From contig NZ_CP083376.1 of the NCBI RefSeq assembly GCF_020042665.1, positions 718,001 through 782,000 of the forward strand: DNA of 64,000 nucleotides, in the 5' to 3' direction. This DNA comes from Pseudoxanthomonas sp. X-1 (lineage in GTDB: Bacteria; Pseudomonadota; Gammaproteobacteria; Xanthomonadales; Xanthomonadaceae). The translations under genes were made by a program, and so were the position numbers. A model generated the notes under the pieces. The model was not told where the DNA came from, ran no database searches, and was given only the letters and a program-made list of their open reading frames with translations. This document shows, one piece after another, positions 6,860-15,242 of the stretch (its first letter is position 1; every line of letters starts with the position of its first letter).

Positions 6860-8500
6860 ATGGCGGATTGGAACACCTTGAGCACCGACCGGAACCTGCG
6901 CCTGCAGGCCGCGGCCAAGCTGGCCAAGGGCCGCCTGGTGCGCAGCCAGGACGTGGTGCCCCTGCTGGAGGCCGTGCTGCGGCCCGGCGACCGGGTCTGC
7001 CTGGAAGGCAACAACCAGAAGCAGGCCGACTTCCTGGCCGAGTGCCTGACCCGGGTCGATCCGGCGCGGGTGCACGACCTGCACATGGTGCAGTCGGTGC
7101 TGTCGCTGCCCTCGCACCTGGACGTGTTCGAGAAGGGCATCGCCAGGAAGCTGGACTTCTCCTTCTCCGGCCCGCAGTCGGTGCGCCTGGCGCGGCTGCT
7201 GGGCGAGGGGCGGTTGGAACTCGGCGCGATCCACACCTACCTGGAGCTGTTCGGTCGCTACTTCATCGACCTGACCCCGCGCGTGGCGCTGATCGCCGCG
7301 CATGCGGCCGATCGCCACGGCAACCTCTACACCGGCCCGAACACCGAGGACACCCCGGCGATCGTGGAGGCCACCGCCTTCGGTGGCGGCATCGTCATCG
7401 CCCAGGTCAACCAGATCCTCGACACGCTGCCGCGCGTGGACATCCCGGCCGACTGGGTGAACTTCGTCACCCATGCGCCCCGGCCGAACTACATCGAGCC
7501 GCTGTTCACCCGCGACCCGGCCCAGATCAGCGAGGTGCAGGTGCTGATGGCGATGATGGCCATCAAGGGCATCTACGCCGAGTACGGCGTCAATCGCCTC
7601 AACCACGGCATCGGCTTCGACACCGCGGCGATCGAACTGCTGCTGCCGACCTACGCCGAGTCGCTGGGGCTGAAGGGCAAGATCTGCCAGCACTGGGCGC
7701 TCAATCCGCATCCGGCGCTGATCCCGGCGATCGAGTCGGGCTTCGTCAGGTCGGTGCATTCCTTCGGCTCGGAACTGGGCATGGAGGACTACATCGCCGC
7801 GCGCCCGGACGTGTTCTTCGTCGGGGCGGACGGCGCGATGCGCTCCAATCGCGCGTTCTCGCAGACCGCCGGGCTGTATGCCTGCGACATGTTCATCGGC
7901 TCGACCCTGCAGATCGACCTGGCCGGCAACAGCTCGACCGCCACGCGCGACCGCATCGCCGGGTTCGGCGGCGCGCCCAACATGGGCTCGGATGCGCGCG
8001 GCCGGCGCCACGCCAGCCCGGCCTGGCTCAAGGCCGGGCGCGAGGCGGCCAGGCCCGGCGAGATGCCGCGCGGGCGCAAGCTGGTGGTGCAGATGGTGGA
8101 GACCTTCCGCGAGCACATGGCGCCGGCATTCGTCGACAGGCTCGACGCCTGGGAGCTGGCCGAGCGCGCGGGACTGGATCTGCCGCCGGTGATGATCTAC
8201 GGCGACGACGTCAGCCATGTGCTGACCGAGGAAGGCATCGCCAACCTGCTGCTGTGCCGCACGCCGGAGGAGCGCGAGCAGGCGATCCGCGGCGTGGCCG
8301 GCTACACCGCGGTCGGCCTGGGCCGCGACAAGCGCATGGTCGAGAACCTGCGCGATCGCGGCGTCATCAAACGTCCCGAGGACCTGGGCATCCGCTCGCG
8401 CGATGCCACGCGCGACCTGCTGGCCGCGCGCACGGTCAAGGACCTGGTGCGCTGGTCCGGCGGGCTGTACGACCCGCCCAAGCGCTTCCGCAACTGGTAA
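6860..8500 (+). CDS. mdcA: Malonate decarboxylase alpha subunit (ACP transferase)
   Basis: The 546-aa product matches MdcA over its whole length: CLEGNNQKQADFLAECL near the N-terminus, GAIHTYLELFGRYFIDLTP, and the C-terminal LVRWSGGLYDPPKRFRNW. MdcA moves malonate onto the thiol of the acyl carrier protein and releases acetate, the first step of biotin-independent malonate decarboxylation in the cytoplasm. The start at 6860 lies 13 bp after the palindromic operator and has only a weak GGTGA ahead of it. It is the first gene of an eight-gene operon in which most reading frames overlap. Malonate or its carrier-regulated repressor is expected to control expression. Confidence 0.95.
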   Translation: MADWNTLSTDRNLRLQAAAKLAKGRLVRSQDVVPLLEAVLRPGDRVCLEGNNQKQADFLAECLTRVDPARVHDLHMVQSVLSLPSHLDVFEKGIARKLDFSFSGPQSVRLARLLGEGRLELGAIHTYLELFGRYFIDLTPRVALIAAHAADRHGNLYTGPNTEDTPAIVEATAFGGGIVIAQVNQILDTLPRVDIPADWVNFVTHAPRPNYIEPLFTRDPAQISEVQVLMAMMAIKGIYAEYGVNRLNHGIGFDTAAIELLLPTYAESLGLKGKICQHWALNPHPALIPAIESGFVRSVHSFGSELGMEDYIAARPDVFFVGADGAMRSNRAFSQTAGLYACDMFIGSTLQIDLAGNSSTATRDRIAGFGGAPNMGSDARGRRHASPAWLKAGREAARPGEMPRGRKLVVQMVETFREHMAPAFVDRLDAWELAERAGLDLPPVMIYGDDVSHVLTEEGIANLLLCRTPEEREQAIRGVAGYTAVGLGRDKRMVENLRDRGVIKRPEDLGIRSRDATRDLLAARTVKDLVRWSGGLYDPPKRFRNW

Positions 8501-8511
8501 AGGGGCACGCC

Positions 8512-8829
8512 ATGGAAACCCTGCGCTACCGCTACGACGGACGCATCGCGCCCACCGGCACACTCGACCACGTGCTGGTCGGCGTGGTCGCCTCGGGCAA
8601 CCTGGAAGTCATGATCGAGCCGGCCGCGCTGGAGGGCGCGATGGAGATCGAGATCGTCACCGCCGCGCGCGGCTTCGGCCAGATCTGGCAGGCCGTGCTG
8701 GACGACTTCGCCGCGCGGCATCCGCTCAAGGATGTGCGTATCTGGATCAACGATGTCGGCGCGACGCCGGCGGTGGTCAGCCTGCGCCTGGACCAGGCGG
8801 TGGAAACGCTGCAGGAGCCGGCCGCATGA
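8512..8829 (+). CDS. mdcC: Malonate decarboxylase acyl carrier protein (delta)
   Basis: The 105-aa protein starts METLRYRYDGRIAPTGTLDH and carries VVASGNLEVMIEP. The serine in SGNLE (residue 28) is where the 2-(5''-triphosphoribosyl)-3'-dephospho-CoA prosthetic group should be attached in this family. The group is made by the mdcB product and loaded by the mdcG product, both encoded downstream. An AGGGG Shine-Dalgarno sequence precedes the ATG. The stop overlaps the mdcD start as ATGA. Confidence 0.94.
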   Translation: METLRYRYDGRIAPTGTLDHVLVGVVASGNLEVMIEPAALEGAMEIEIVTAARGFGQIWQAVLDDFAARHPLKDVRIWINDVGATPAVVSLRLDQAVETLQEPAA

Positions 8830-9734
8830 GCACCGCGCGCAGCTTCTACGAGGCCGATGCGCGCGAGCGCATCGCCGGCCTGCTGGATCCGGGCACGTTC
8901 GTCGAGTTCCTCGGCCCGCGCCGGCGCATCACCAGCCCCCACCTGGCGCAGCTGGACCAGCCGGGCGAGTTCGACGACGGCATCGTCGTCGGCGAGGGCA
9001 TGCTGCAGGGACGCCGGGTGCTGATCGCCGCGCAGCAGGGCCAGTTCATGGGCGGCGGCGTCGGCGAGGTACACGGCGCCAAGCTGGTCGGGCTGCTGGA
9101 GCGCGCGCAGCGGGTCGGGCCCGCGGCGGTGCTGCTGCTGCTCGATACCGGCGGCGTGCGCCTGCACGAGGCCAACGCCGGCCTGATCGCGATCTCGGAG
9201 ATCATGCGCGCCACGCTGGCCACCCGCGCGGCCGGCGTGCCGGTGCTGGCGCTGATCGGCAGCGGCAACGGCGCCTTCGGCGGCATGGGCATCGTCGCGC
9301 GCTGCTGCAGCGCCGTGCTGATGTCGGAGGAGGGGCGCCTGTCGCTGTCCGGTCCGGAGGTGATCGAGACGGTGCGCGGCGTCGAGGAATTCGATGCGCG
9401 CGACCGCGCCCTGGTGTGGCGGGTCACCGGCGGCAAGCATCGCGTGCTGCTGGGCGAGGCGGCGCAGCTGGTCGCCGACCGCATCGACGCGTTCGCGCAG
9501 GCCACGCTCGAGGTGCTGGATCGGCTGCGCCCGGCCGACGATGACGCGCAGCTGCTGCAGGCCCTGGAGGGCGAGCACGCGCGTCTGGCGCAGCGCATCG
9601 AGGCGTTCGGCGATTGCCGCGACGGGCTGCAGGTCTGGGAGGCGCTGGGCATCGCGCAGCCGCAGGCCTTGCCGCTGCTGGACACCGCCGCCTTCCTGGA
9701 GGCCACGCGCGGCCGGAGGATGCCATGGTACTGA
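8826..9734 (+). CDS. mdcD: Malonate decarboxylase beta subunit
   Basis: The 302-aa product is a carboxyltransferase-fold subunit of the decarboxylase. Visible features include DDGIVVGEGMLQGRRVLIAA, GGGVGEVHGAKLVGLLERA and IGSGNGAFGGMGIVARCC; the glycine-rich loops form the oxyanion and substrate pocket typical of this crotonase-related family. Together with MdcE it decarboxylates malonyl-S-ACP to acetyl-S-ACP. The gene overlaps mdcC by 4 nt and mdcE by 10 nt. Confidence 0.94.
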   Translation: MSTARSFYEADARERIAGLLDPGTFVEFLGPRRRITSPHLAQLDQPGEFDDGIVVGEGMLQGRRVLIAAQQGQFMGGGVGEVHGAKLVGLLERAQRVGPAAVLLLLDTGGVRLHEANAGLIAISEIMRATLATRAAGVPVLALIGSGNGAFGGMGIVARCCSAVLMSEEGRLSLSGPEVIETVRGVEEFDARDRALVWRVTGGKHRVLLGEAAQLVADRIDAFAQATLEVLDRLRPADDDAQLLQALEGEHARLAQRIEAFGDCRDGLQVWEALGIAQPQALPLLDTAAFLEATRGRRMPWY

Positions 9735-10429
9735 GCGAACTGCTGGACCGGCTGTTCCCGCTGGGACACCGCATCGATCAGCGCGACGACGTGCTGACCG
9801 GCACGGCGAGCACCGCGCTCGGCGAGGTCACCGTCATCGGCACCGCCAACAGGCTGGAGGTCGGCGTCGACCATGCGTTGGCCCTGGCCGCCACCGTCAT
9901 CGCCAGCACCAAGGCGCACCCGCAGCGGCCGATCGTGATGCTGGTCGACACCGCCGGCCAACGGCTCTCGCGCCGCGATGAGCTGCTGGGCATCAACGGC
10001 TACTTCGCCCACCTGGCCAAAGCGTTGGACCTGGCGCGCCGCCGCGGCGCGGCGCTGGTGTCGCTGGTCTATGGCGAGTCGGTGAGCGGGGGCTTTCTGT
10101 CCTTCGGCCTGATGGCCGATGCGGTCTACGCCCTGCCCGAGGCGCAGGTGCGGGTGATGGACCTGCGCGCGATGGCGCGCGTGACCAAACAGCCGCTGGA
10201 AAAGCTGCAGGCGCTCTCGCAAAGCTCGCCGGTGTTCGCGCCGGGCGTGGAGAACTACGTGGCGATGGGCGCGGTGTGCGCGATTTGGCGTGGCGACCTG
10301 GCCCAGGCCCTGGTAGATGCGCTGCGGGCACCGCGCGAGGGCGACACCCGGCGCGCACTGGGCGCGCAACGGGGCGGGCGCACGCTGGCGGCGGACGTGT
10401 CGGCGATGGTGGCCGCCGGCGATGCCTGA
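9725..10429 (+). CDS. mdcE: Malonate decarboxylase gamma subunit
   Basis: The 234-aa product begins MVLSELLDRLFPLGHRIDQR, which I take as the true start because it overlaps the end of mdcD in the usual way; the frame itself is open further upstream. The segments IVMLVDTAGQRLSRRDELLG and VYGESVSGGFLSFGLMADA are typical of MdcE, the partner of MdcD in the carboxyltransferase-like core. The stop overlaps the mdcG start by 8 nt. Confidence 0.93.
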   Translation: MVLSELLDRLFPLGHRIDQRDDVLTGTASTALGEVTVIGTANRLEVGVDHALALAATVIASTKAHPQRPIVMLVDTAGQRLSRRDELLGINGYFAHLAKALDLARRRGAALVSLVYGESVSGGFLSFGLMADAVYALPEAQVRVMDLRAMARVTKQPLEKLQALSQSSPVFAPGVENYVAMGAVCAIWRGDLAQALVDALRAPREGDTRRALGAQRGGRTLAADVSAMVAAGDA

Positions 10430-11072
10430 GCCCCTGCGCCGCCACACGCTGGTCTGGCTGCCGCCGCAGGCCGCGCACGCGGTCGCGCCGGCACAGGCCG
10501 CGCGCGTGTGCGCCTGGTTCGAACAAGGCCATCCGGCCATCGTCGCGCGGCGCCCGGCGGCGGCGCCGGCCGATCCGCTGCACCTGGGCGTGCCGCTGCC
10601 GCCGGCCGAAGGCAAGCAGCGGCTGGCGGTGCGCGCCGCGGCTGCGGAAATTCTCCGTGTCGCGCCCCCGCCCACGCTGGAGCAGGGCATCGCCAGCGCG
10701 CCGGCGGCATGGCGACCGGCCCTGGCGGCGCTGGCGCATCAGGCGCACGCCCTCGACCTGGTGCCGCGCGCCTTCGGCGCGTTCTGCTGGCAGGCGCTGA
10801 CCGGCTTGGCCTACGTGCACGAGGCGTCGGATCTGGACCTGCTGTGGGAGATCGAGACCGCCGCGCAGGCCGACGCCATCGTCGGCATGCTGGGCGTGTG
10901 GGAACGGCGCCATCGCCGTCGCGCCGATGGCGAGCTGCGCCTGCCCGACGGACGTGCGGTGAGCTGGCGCGAGTACGCCAGTGGCGCGACGCGGGTGCTG
11001 GTTAAGACCGAGGACGACGCGCGCCTGGTCGCGCGCGCGACCCTGTTCGAGGCGCAGCAGGTGGCCGCTTGA
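10422..11072 (+). CDS. mdcG: Phosphoribosyl-dephospho-CoA transferase (holo-MdcC synthase)
   Basis: The 216-aa product starts MPEPLRRHTLVWLPPQAAHA. The segment YVHEASDLDLLWEIETA contains the DxD-like nucleotidyltransferase motif expected for MdcG (SDLDLL). MdcG transfers the triphosphoribosyl-dephospho-CoA group to the serine of MdcC with loss of pyrophosphate. In-frame position between mdcE and mdcB, with short overlaps on both sides, supports the assignment. Confidence 0.92.
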   Translation: MPEPLRRHTLVWLPPQAAHAVAPAQAARVCAWFEQGHPAIVARRPAAAPADPLHLGVPLPPAEGKQRLAVRAAAAEILRVAPPPTLEQGIASAPAAWRPALAALAHQAHALDLVPRAFGAFCWQALTGLAYVHEASDLDLLWEIETAAQADAIVGMLGVWERRHRRRADGELRLPDGRAVSWREYASGATRVLVKTEDDARLVARATLFEAQQVAA

Positions 11073-11935
11073 GCGCGCACGAGCCTCAGCCTGCGTGCGT
11101 GCCACGGCCGCAGGACCGCGCCGAAGCGGCGCGCCTGGGCCGGCTCGCCATCGCCAGCCTGCACGCCGAACTGGCGCTGGCCCCAAAGCCGGGCCTGGTG
11201 ACCCCGCGCGATGCCGGCAGCCATGCCGACATGGATGCGCGCACCTTCTGGCGCAGCCTGGCCGCGCTGCGCGGTTACTTCGAGGCGGTCGCGCGGGCCG
11301 GAGGGGCGCAGGCGCCGTTCGATACGCTGCGCCGCCTGGGCCTGCAGGCCGAGGACGCGATGCTGCGCGCCACCGACGGCATCAACACCCATCGCGGCGC
11401 GATCTTCAGCCTGGGCCTGCTGACCGCCGCCGCGGCGCGGCTGCGGCGCATCGAACGCGGACCCGTTGCCGCCGAGGCGGTCTGCCACGCGGTCAGCGAC
11501 TGGCGTGCCGCACTGGAGACCGCACCGCTCGATCCGGACAGTCCCGGCCAGCGCATGCGGCGCGCCCACCGGGTCGAGGGAGTGCGCGAGCAGGCCGCGC
11601 AGGGCTTCCCGCTGCTGCGCCTGGCCGCGCTGCCGGCGCTGCGTGCCGCGCAGCAGGCCGGGCACGCGCCCACGGCCACGCACGCGCACGTGCTGATGAC
11701 GCTGATGGCGCAGGTCGACGACCTGAACCTGCTGCACCGCGGTGGTGCCGAAGGGCTGCGCTTCGCGCAGCGGCAGGCGCGCGCCTTCCTCGCCCGCGGC
11801 GGCGTCTGGCAACCCGACTGGCAGGCGCAGCTGGAGACGCTGGGCGAGGCCTTCGTCGCGCGCCGCCTGAGCCCCGGCGGCAGCGCCGACCTGCTCGCCT
11901 GCACCGTGTTCCTCGACCGGCAGGCGCGCGCATGA
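11069..11935 (+). CDS. mdcB: Triphosphoribosyl-dephospho-CoA synthase
   Basis: The 288-aa product shows ALAPKPGLVTPRDAGSHADM near the N-terminus, and GINTHRGAIFSLGLL, both hallmarks of the CitG/MdcB family that makes the prosthetic group precursor from ATP and dephospho-CoA. The start appears to be TTG at 11069, overlapping the mdcG stop as TTGA; no ATG or GTG gives a better N-terminus. The start is translation-coupled to mdcG and may be kept low, reasonable for an enzyme needed only in catalytic amounts. Confidence 0.92.
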   Translation: MSAHEPQPACVPRPQDRAEAARLGRLAIASLHAELALAPKPGLVTPRDAGSHADMDARTFWRSLAALRGYFEAVARAGGAQAPFDTLRRLGLQAEDAMLRATDGINTHRGAIFSLGLLTAAAARLRRIERGPVAAEAVCHAVSDWRAALETAPLDPDSPGQRMRRAHRVEGVREQAAQGFPLLRLAALPALRAAQQAGHAPTATHAHVLMTLMAQVDDLNLLHRGGAEGLRFAQRQARAFLARGGVWQPDWQAQLETLGEAFVARRLSPGGSADLLACTVFLDRQARA

Positions 11936-12858
11936 GCCTGGCGCTGCTGTGTCCGGGGCAGGGCGGCCAGCATCCGGCGATGTTCGCGCGGGTGCGGGGC
12001 GATGCGGCCGCCGAACCCATCCTCCGCTACGCGGCCGACGTATTGCAGGAAGCGCCCGAGGCGCTGGCCGCGAGCGAAGCGCGCTTCGACAACGCCATCG
12101 CCCAGCCGCTGGCGTGCGCGGCCACGCTGGCGACCTGGGCGGCGCTGCGTGTGCGCCTGCCCTCGCCGGGGCTGGTGCTCGGCTACAGCGTGGGCGAGCT
12201 GGCCGCCCATGGCGTGGCCGGCAGCATGACGCCGCAGGTCTGCCTGACCCTGTCGCGGGCGCGGGCGGCCTGCATGGACGCGGCCAGTCCTGCCGACGGC
12301 GGACTGCTGGCGGTGATCGGCCTGTCGCGCCGGAGCATCGAGCGCCTGTGCGAGGCGTGTGAGGTCGCGGTGGCGATCGTCAACGATGAGGACCACTTTG
12401 TGCTGGGCGGTCGTGCGGCCGGCCTGCAGGCCGCCCAGCGCGAGGCCGAAGCCCTTGGCGCGCGCACGCTGCGCCTGCCGGTGCACGTGCCCGCGCACAC
12501 GCCGTGGCTGGCGCAGGCGGCCGACGCGTTCGCCAGGACGCTGCAGGACGCCGCCGTGCGCGCGCCCGATCTGGCTGTGCTGGCCGGCATCGATGGTCAC
12601 CGCATCGCCTCGCGCGAGGACGTCGTCCGCAGCCTGTCGCGCCAGCTCGCCCAGCCCGTGGAGTGGCACAGCGTGATGACGCAGGCGATCGAGCGCGGCG
12701 CGCGCGTGCTGCTGGAGATCGGTCCGGGCAGCGCGCTGGCGCGGATGGCGCGCCAGACGCATCCGGACTGCGAGGCGCGCGCGGTGGAGGAGTTCCAGAC
12801 GCTGGAGGGCGTCGTGGACTGGGTCGTCAGCGCCCTGGAGCGCCAGGCGATGCACTGA
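11932..12858 (+). CDS. mdcH: Malonyl-CoA:ACP transacylase of malonate decarboxylase
   Basis: The 308-aa product has the acyltransferase signature CPGQGGQHPAMFARV at the N-terminus and the nucleophile elbow LGYSVGELAAHG (a GxSxG motif). The conserved His in VHVPAHTPWLA is the likely catalytic base. MdcH primes the carrier protein with malonyl from malonyl-CoA so that the cycle can start. It overlaps mdcB as ATGA and is followed after 68 bp by the carrier gene. Confidence 0.93.
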   Translation: MSLALLCPGQGGQHPAMFARVRGDAAAEPILRYAADVLQEAPEALAASEARFDNAIAQPLACAATLATWAALRVRLPSPGLVLGYSVGELAAHGVAGSMTPQVCLTLSRARAACMDAASPADGGLLAVIGLSRRSIERLCEACEVAVAIVNDEDHFVLGGRAAGLQAAQREAEALGARTLRLPVHVPAHTPWLAQAADAFARTLQDAAVRAPDLAVLAGIDGHRIASREDVVRSLSRQLAQPVEWHSVMTQAIERGARVLLEIGPGSALARMARQTHPDCEARAVEEFQTLEGVVDWVVSALERQAMH

Positions 12859-12926
12859 AGCAGGACCCCGGGGTGGCGGGCCGCCACTCGACGCAGTCGC
12901 GATATCACGTGTCTCAGGGAGGGCGC

Positions 12927-14276
12927 ATGAGTCCGCAAATCATCACGATCATCGGCTTGGTGATCATGTTCGTCGTGGCCACGGCGCTGCCCATCAACAT
13001 GGGGGCGGTGGCCTTCGCGCTGGCCTTCATCATCGGTGGAGTCTGGCTGGACATGGATGCCAAGGGGGTGCTGGGCGGTTTCCCCGGCGACCTGTTCCTG
13101 ACCCTGGTCGGCATCACCTATCTGTTCGCCATCGCGCAGAAGAACGGCACCATCGATCTGCTGATCCATTGGGCGGTCAAGGCGGTGCGCGGCAAGCTGG
13201 TGGCGATCCCGTGGGTGATGTTCCTGGTCACCGCGCTGCTGACCGCCTTCGGCGCGCTGGGCCCGGCGGCGGTGGCGATCATCGGCCCGGTCGCGCTGCG
13301 CTTCGCCAAGCAGTACCGGATCAATCCGCTGTTGATGGGCCTGCTGGTCATCCACGGCGCGCAGGCCGGCGGTTTCTCGCCGATCAGCGTCTATGGCGGC
13401 ATCACCAACAAGGTGGTGGAGAAGGCCGGCCTGCCGGTCAGCGAGATGTCGGTGTTCCTGACCAGCCTGGGCTTCAACCTGGCCATGGCGATCATCTGCT
13501 TCTTCGCGTTCGGCGGCCTGGCCTTGCTCAAGCGTCACGAGCCTTCCCAGGCCGAGTCCGAAGCCGTGCCGCTCAACGAGGCCTCGCCGCGCAGCTTCGC
13601 CATCGAGGGCCATGGTGCGCTGGTGACCCCGGGCGGTGGCACCCTGTCGACCAATCCGGCCGCGCTGGAGGCGGTGTCGATCAAGCGCGACCATCTGTTC
13701 ACGCTGGTCGGGCTGATCGGCCTGGGCGTGGCCTCGCTGATCTACAACCTTAACGTCGGCCTGGTGTCGATGACCGTGGCGGTGCTGCTGGCGCTGCTGT
13801 CGCCCAGCGCGCAGAAGGGTGCGGTGGAAAGCATCAGCTGGTCCACGGTGCTGCTGATCGCCGGCGTGGTCACCTACATCGAGGTGCTGCAGAAGGCGGG
13901 CGCGGTCGACTTCATCGGCAACGGCGTGTCGCACATCGGCATTCCGCTGCTGGGCGCGCTGCTGGTCTGCTATGTCGGTGGCATCGTGTCGGCGTTCGCC
14001 TCCTCGGCGGCGGTGCTGGGCGCGACCATTCCGCTGGCCGTGCCGTTCCTGCTGCAGGGGCACCTGACGCCGGCCGGTGTGATCTGCGCGCTGGCCGTGT
14101 CCTCGACCATCGTCGACGTCAGCCCGTTCTCGACCAACGGCGCGCTGGTGGTGGCCTCGGCCGCGCCGGACGAACGCGACAGGCTGTTCCGCCGCTTCCT
14201 GGTCTACAGCGGCCTGGTGGTCGCGCTGGGGCCGCTGGCCGCGTGGCTGGTGTTCGTGGTGCCGGGCTGGCTTTGA
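12927..14276 (+). CDS. MatC-type malonate/dicarboxylate carrier
   Basis: The 449-aa product is a polytopic inner-membrane protein with long hydrophobic stretches from the first residues (IITIIGLVIMFVVATALPIN) to the last (LAAWLVFVVPGWL). A MatC-type N-terminal half contains GGVWLDMDAKGVLGGFPGDL, and a second half after a polar loop (about residues 195-250) repeats the fold with ASSAAVLGATIPLAVPFL. The protein resembles the MatC carrier of rhizobial malonate operons rather than the two-subunit MdcLM. It has a strong AGGGAGGG ribosome site, and its place at the end of the mdc operon makes malonate uptake the likely role. The substrate is inferred from context. Confidence 0.85.
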   Translation: MSPQIITIIGLVIMFVVATALPINMGAVAFALAFIIGGVWLDMDAKGVLGGFPGDLFLTLVGITYLFAIAQKNGTIDLLIHWAVKAVRGKLVAIPWVMFLVTALLTAFGALGPAAVAIIGPVALRFAKQYRINPLLMGLLVIHGAQAGGFSPISVYGGITNKVVEKAGLPVSEMSVFLTSLGFNLAMAIICFFAFGGLALLKRHEPSQAESEAVPLNEASPRSFAIEGHGALVTPGGGTLSTNPAALEAVSIKRDHLFTLVGLIGLGVASLIYNLNVGLVSMTVAVLLALLSPSAQKGAVESISWSTVLLIAGVVTYIEVLQKAGAVDFIGNGVSHIGIPLLGALLVCYVGGIVSAFASSAAVLGATIPLAVPFLLQGHLTPAGVICALAVSSTIVDVSPFSTNGALVVASAAPDERDRLFRRFLVYSGLVVALGPLAAWLVFVVPGWL

Positions 14277-14346
14277 CCGGCGCCGTTCGCCGGACGCACC
14301 GAACAGCCGCCGTGGCGCGCCTGTTCGGCCCTGGGCACGCGGTGGA

Positions 14347-15066
14347 TCAGCGCGCGCCGGTCCGCGGCAGCGGTGCCGGCACGTTGAGCTTGCCGCCCGA
14401 GGCGACGTACCTGGCCAAGGCCTCGCCTTGGCTGAGCAGATGGCGGTGCATGGTGCGTTCGGCCTCGGCGGCATCGCCGTTGCGGAAGCAGGCCATCAGT
14501 TCGCGGTGTTCGCTCAGCGACATCGCCATGCGCCCCGGCGTGAGCAGCTGGCGGCCGCGATGCATCTTGAGGATGCGGTGCAGGTCGTGGGTGACGCGGA
14601 TCAGCCACGGGTTGCCGGCGTGGTCCTGCACGGCTTCGTGGATGAGGTAGTTGTTGCGGTAGAACTCGGCCATGTCGCCGCGCTCGGCGGCCGCCTCCAT
14701 CGCCGCGTGCAGCGATTCCAGCCGCGCCAGGCCGTCGGCGTCGATCTTGCGCACCGCCTCGTAGGCGCAGCGGCCCTCCAGCATCGCCATGATCGGGAAC
14801 AGCTCGTTGAGGTCTTCCAGCGTCAGCCGGGTCACGCGCGCGCCGCGGCCGGGCTCGATCTGCACCAGCCCCTCGGCGGCCAGCAGCTTGAGGCTCTCGC
14901 GCAGCGGGGTGCGGCTGATGCCCAGTTCCTGGGCCAGGGCGGGCTCGTCGATCCAGTCGCCCGGCGGCAGGACGTAGTCGTAGATCTTCTGCCGCAGCGT
15001 ATCGGCCACTTCCTCGTACATGGGCACGCGCCGTCGGGAGCTGGACTTGTCGGGCGTCAGGGTCAT
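14347..15066 (-). CDS. mdcY: GntR/FadR-family regulator of malonate genes
   Basis: The 239-aa product has an N-terminal winged helix of the GntR family (MYEEVADTLRQKIYDYVLPP, then LAQELGISRTPLRESLKLL; about residues 16-75) and a C-terminal FCD ligand-binding domain (about 85-215, with LHAAMEAAAERGDMAEFY and conserved His in RNNYLIHEA and LSEHRELM). FCD domains bind small carboxylates with a metal. The gene converges on the malonate carrier gene with about 70 bp between, the usual place of the malonate-responsive MdcY/MatR regulator. The 24-bp palindrome before mdcA is its probable binding site. The exact name is a choice by analogy. Confidence 0.8.
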   Translation of the reverse strand: MTLTPDKSSSRRRVPMYEEVADTLRQKIYDYVLPPGDWIDEPALAQELGISRTPLRESLKLLAAEGLVQIEPGRGARVTRLTLEDLNELFPIMAMLEGRCAYEAVRKIDADGLARLESLHAAMEAAAERGDMAEFYRNNYLIHEAVQDHAGNPWLIRVTHDLHRILKMHRGRQLLTPGRMAMSLSEHRELMACFRNGDAAEAERTMHRHLLSQGEALARYVASGGKLNVPAPLPRTGAR

Positions 15067-15242
15067 GGACGGGCGCGGCGCTTGGCACGGTGTGTCAGGC
15101 CTGCATCTTAATCCCAGCGCAGCGGCGACCGCGCAGGCGCCGGAGGTCGCGCTCGCGCCGTATCATCGCGTTCTCGCGCTTGCCCGAGGGCCGGTGCGCC
15201 CCAAGATCGTCCGCCCGCCCCACGTTTTCGGAGTGTTCCACC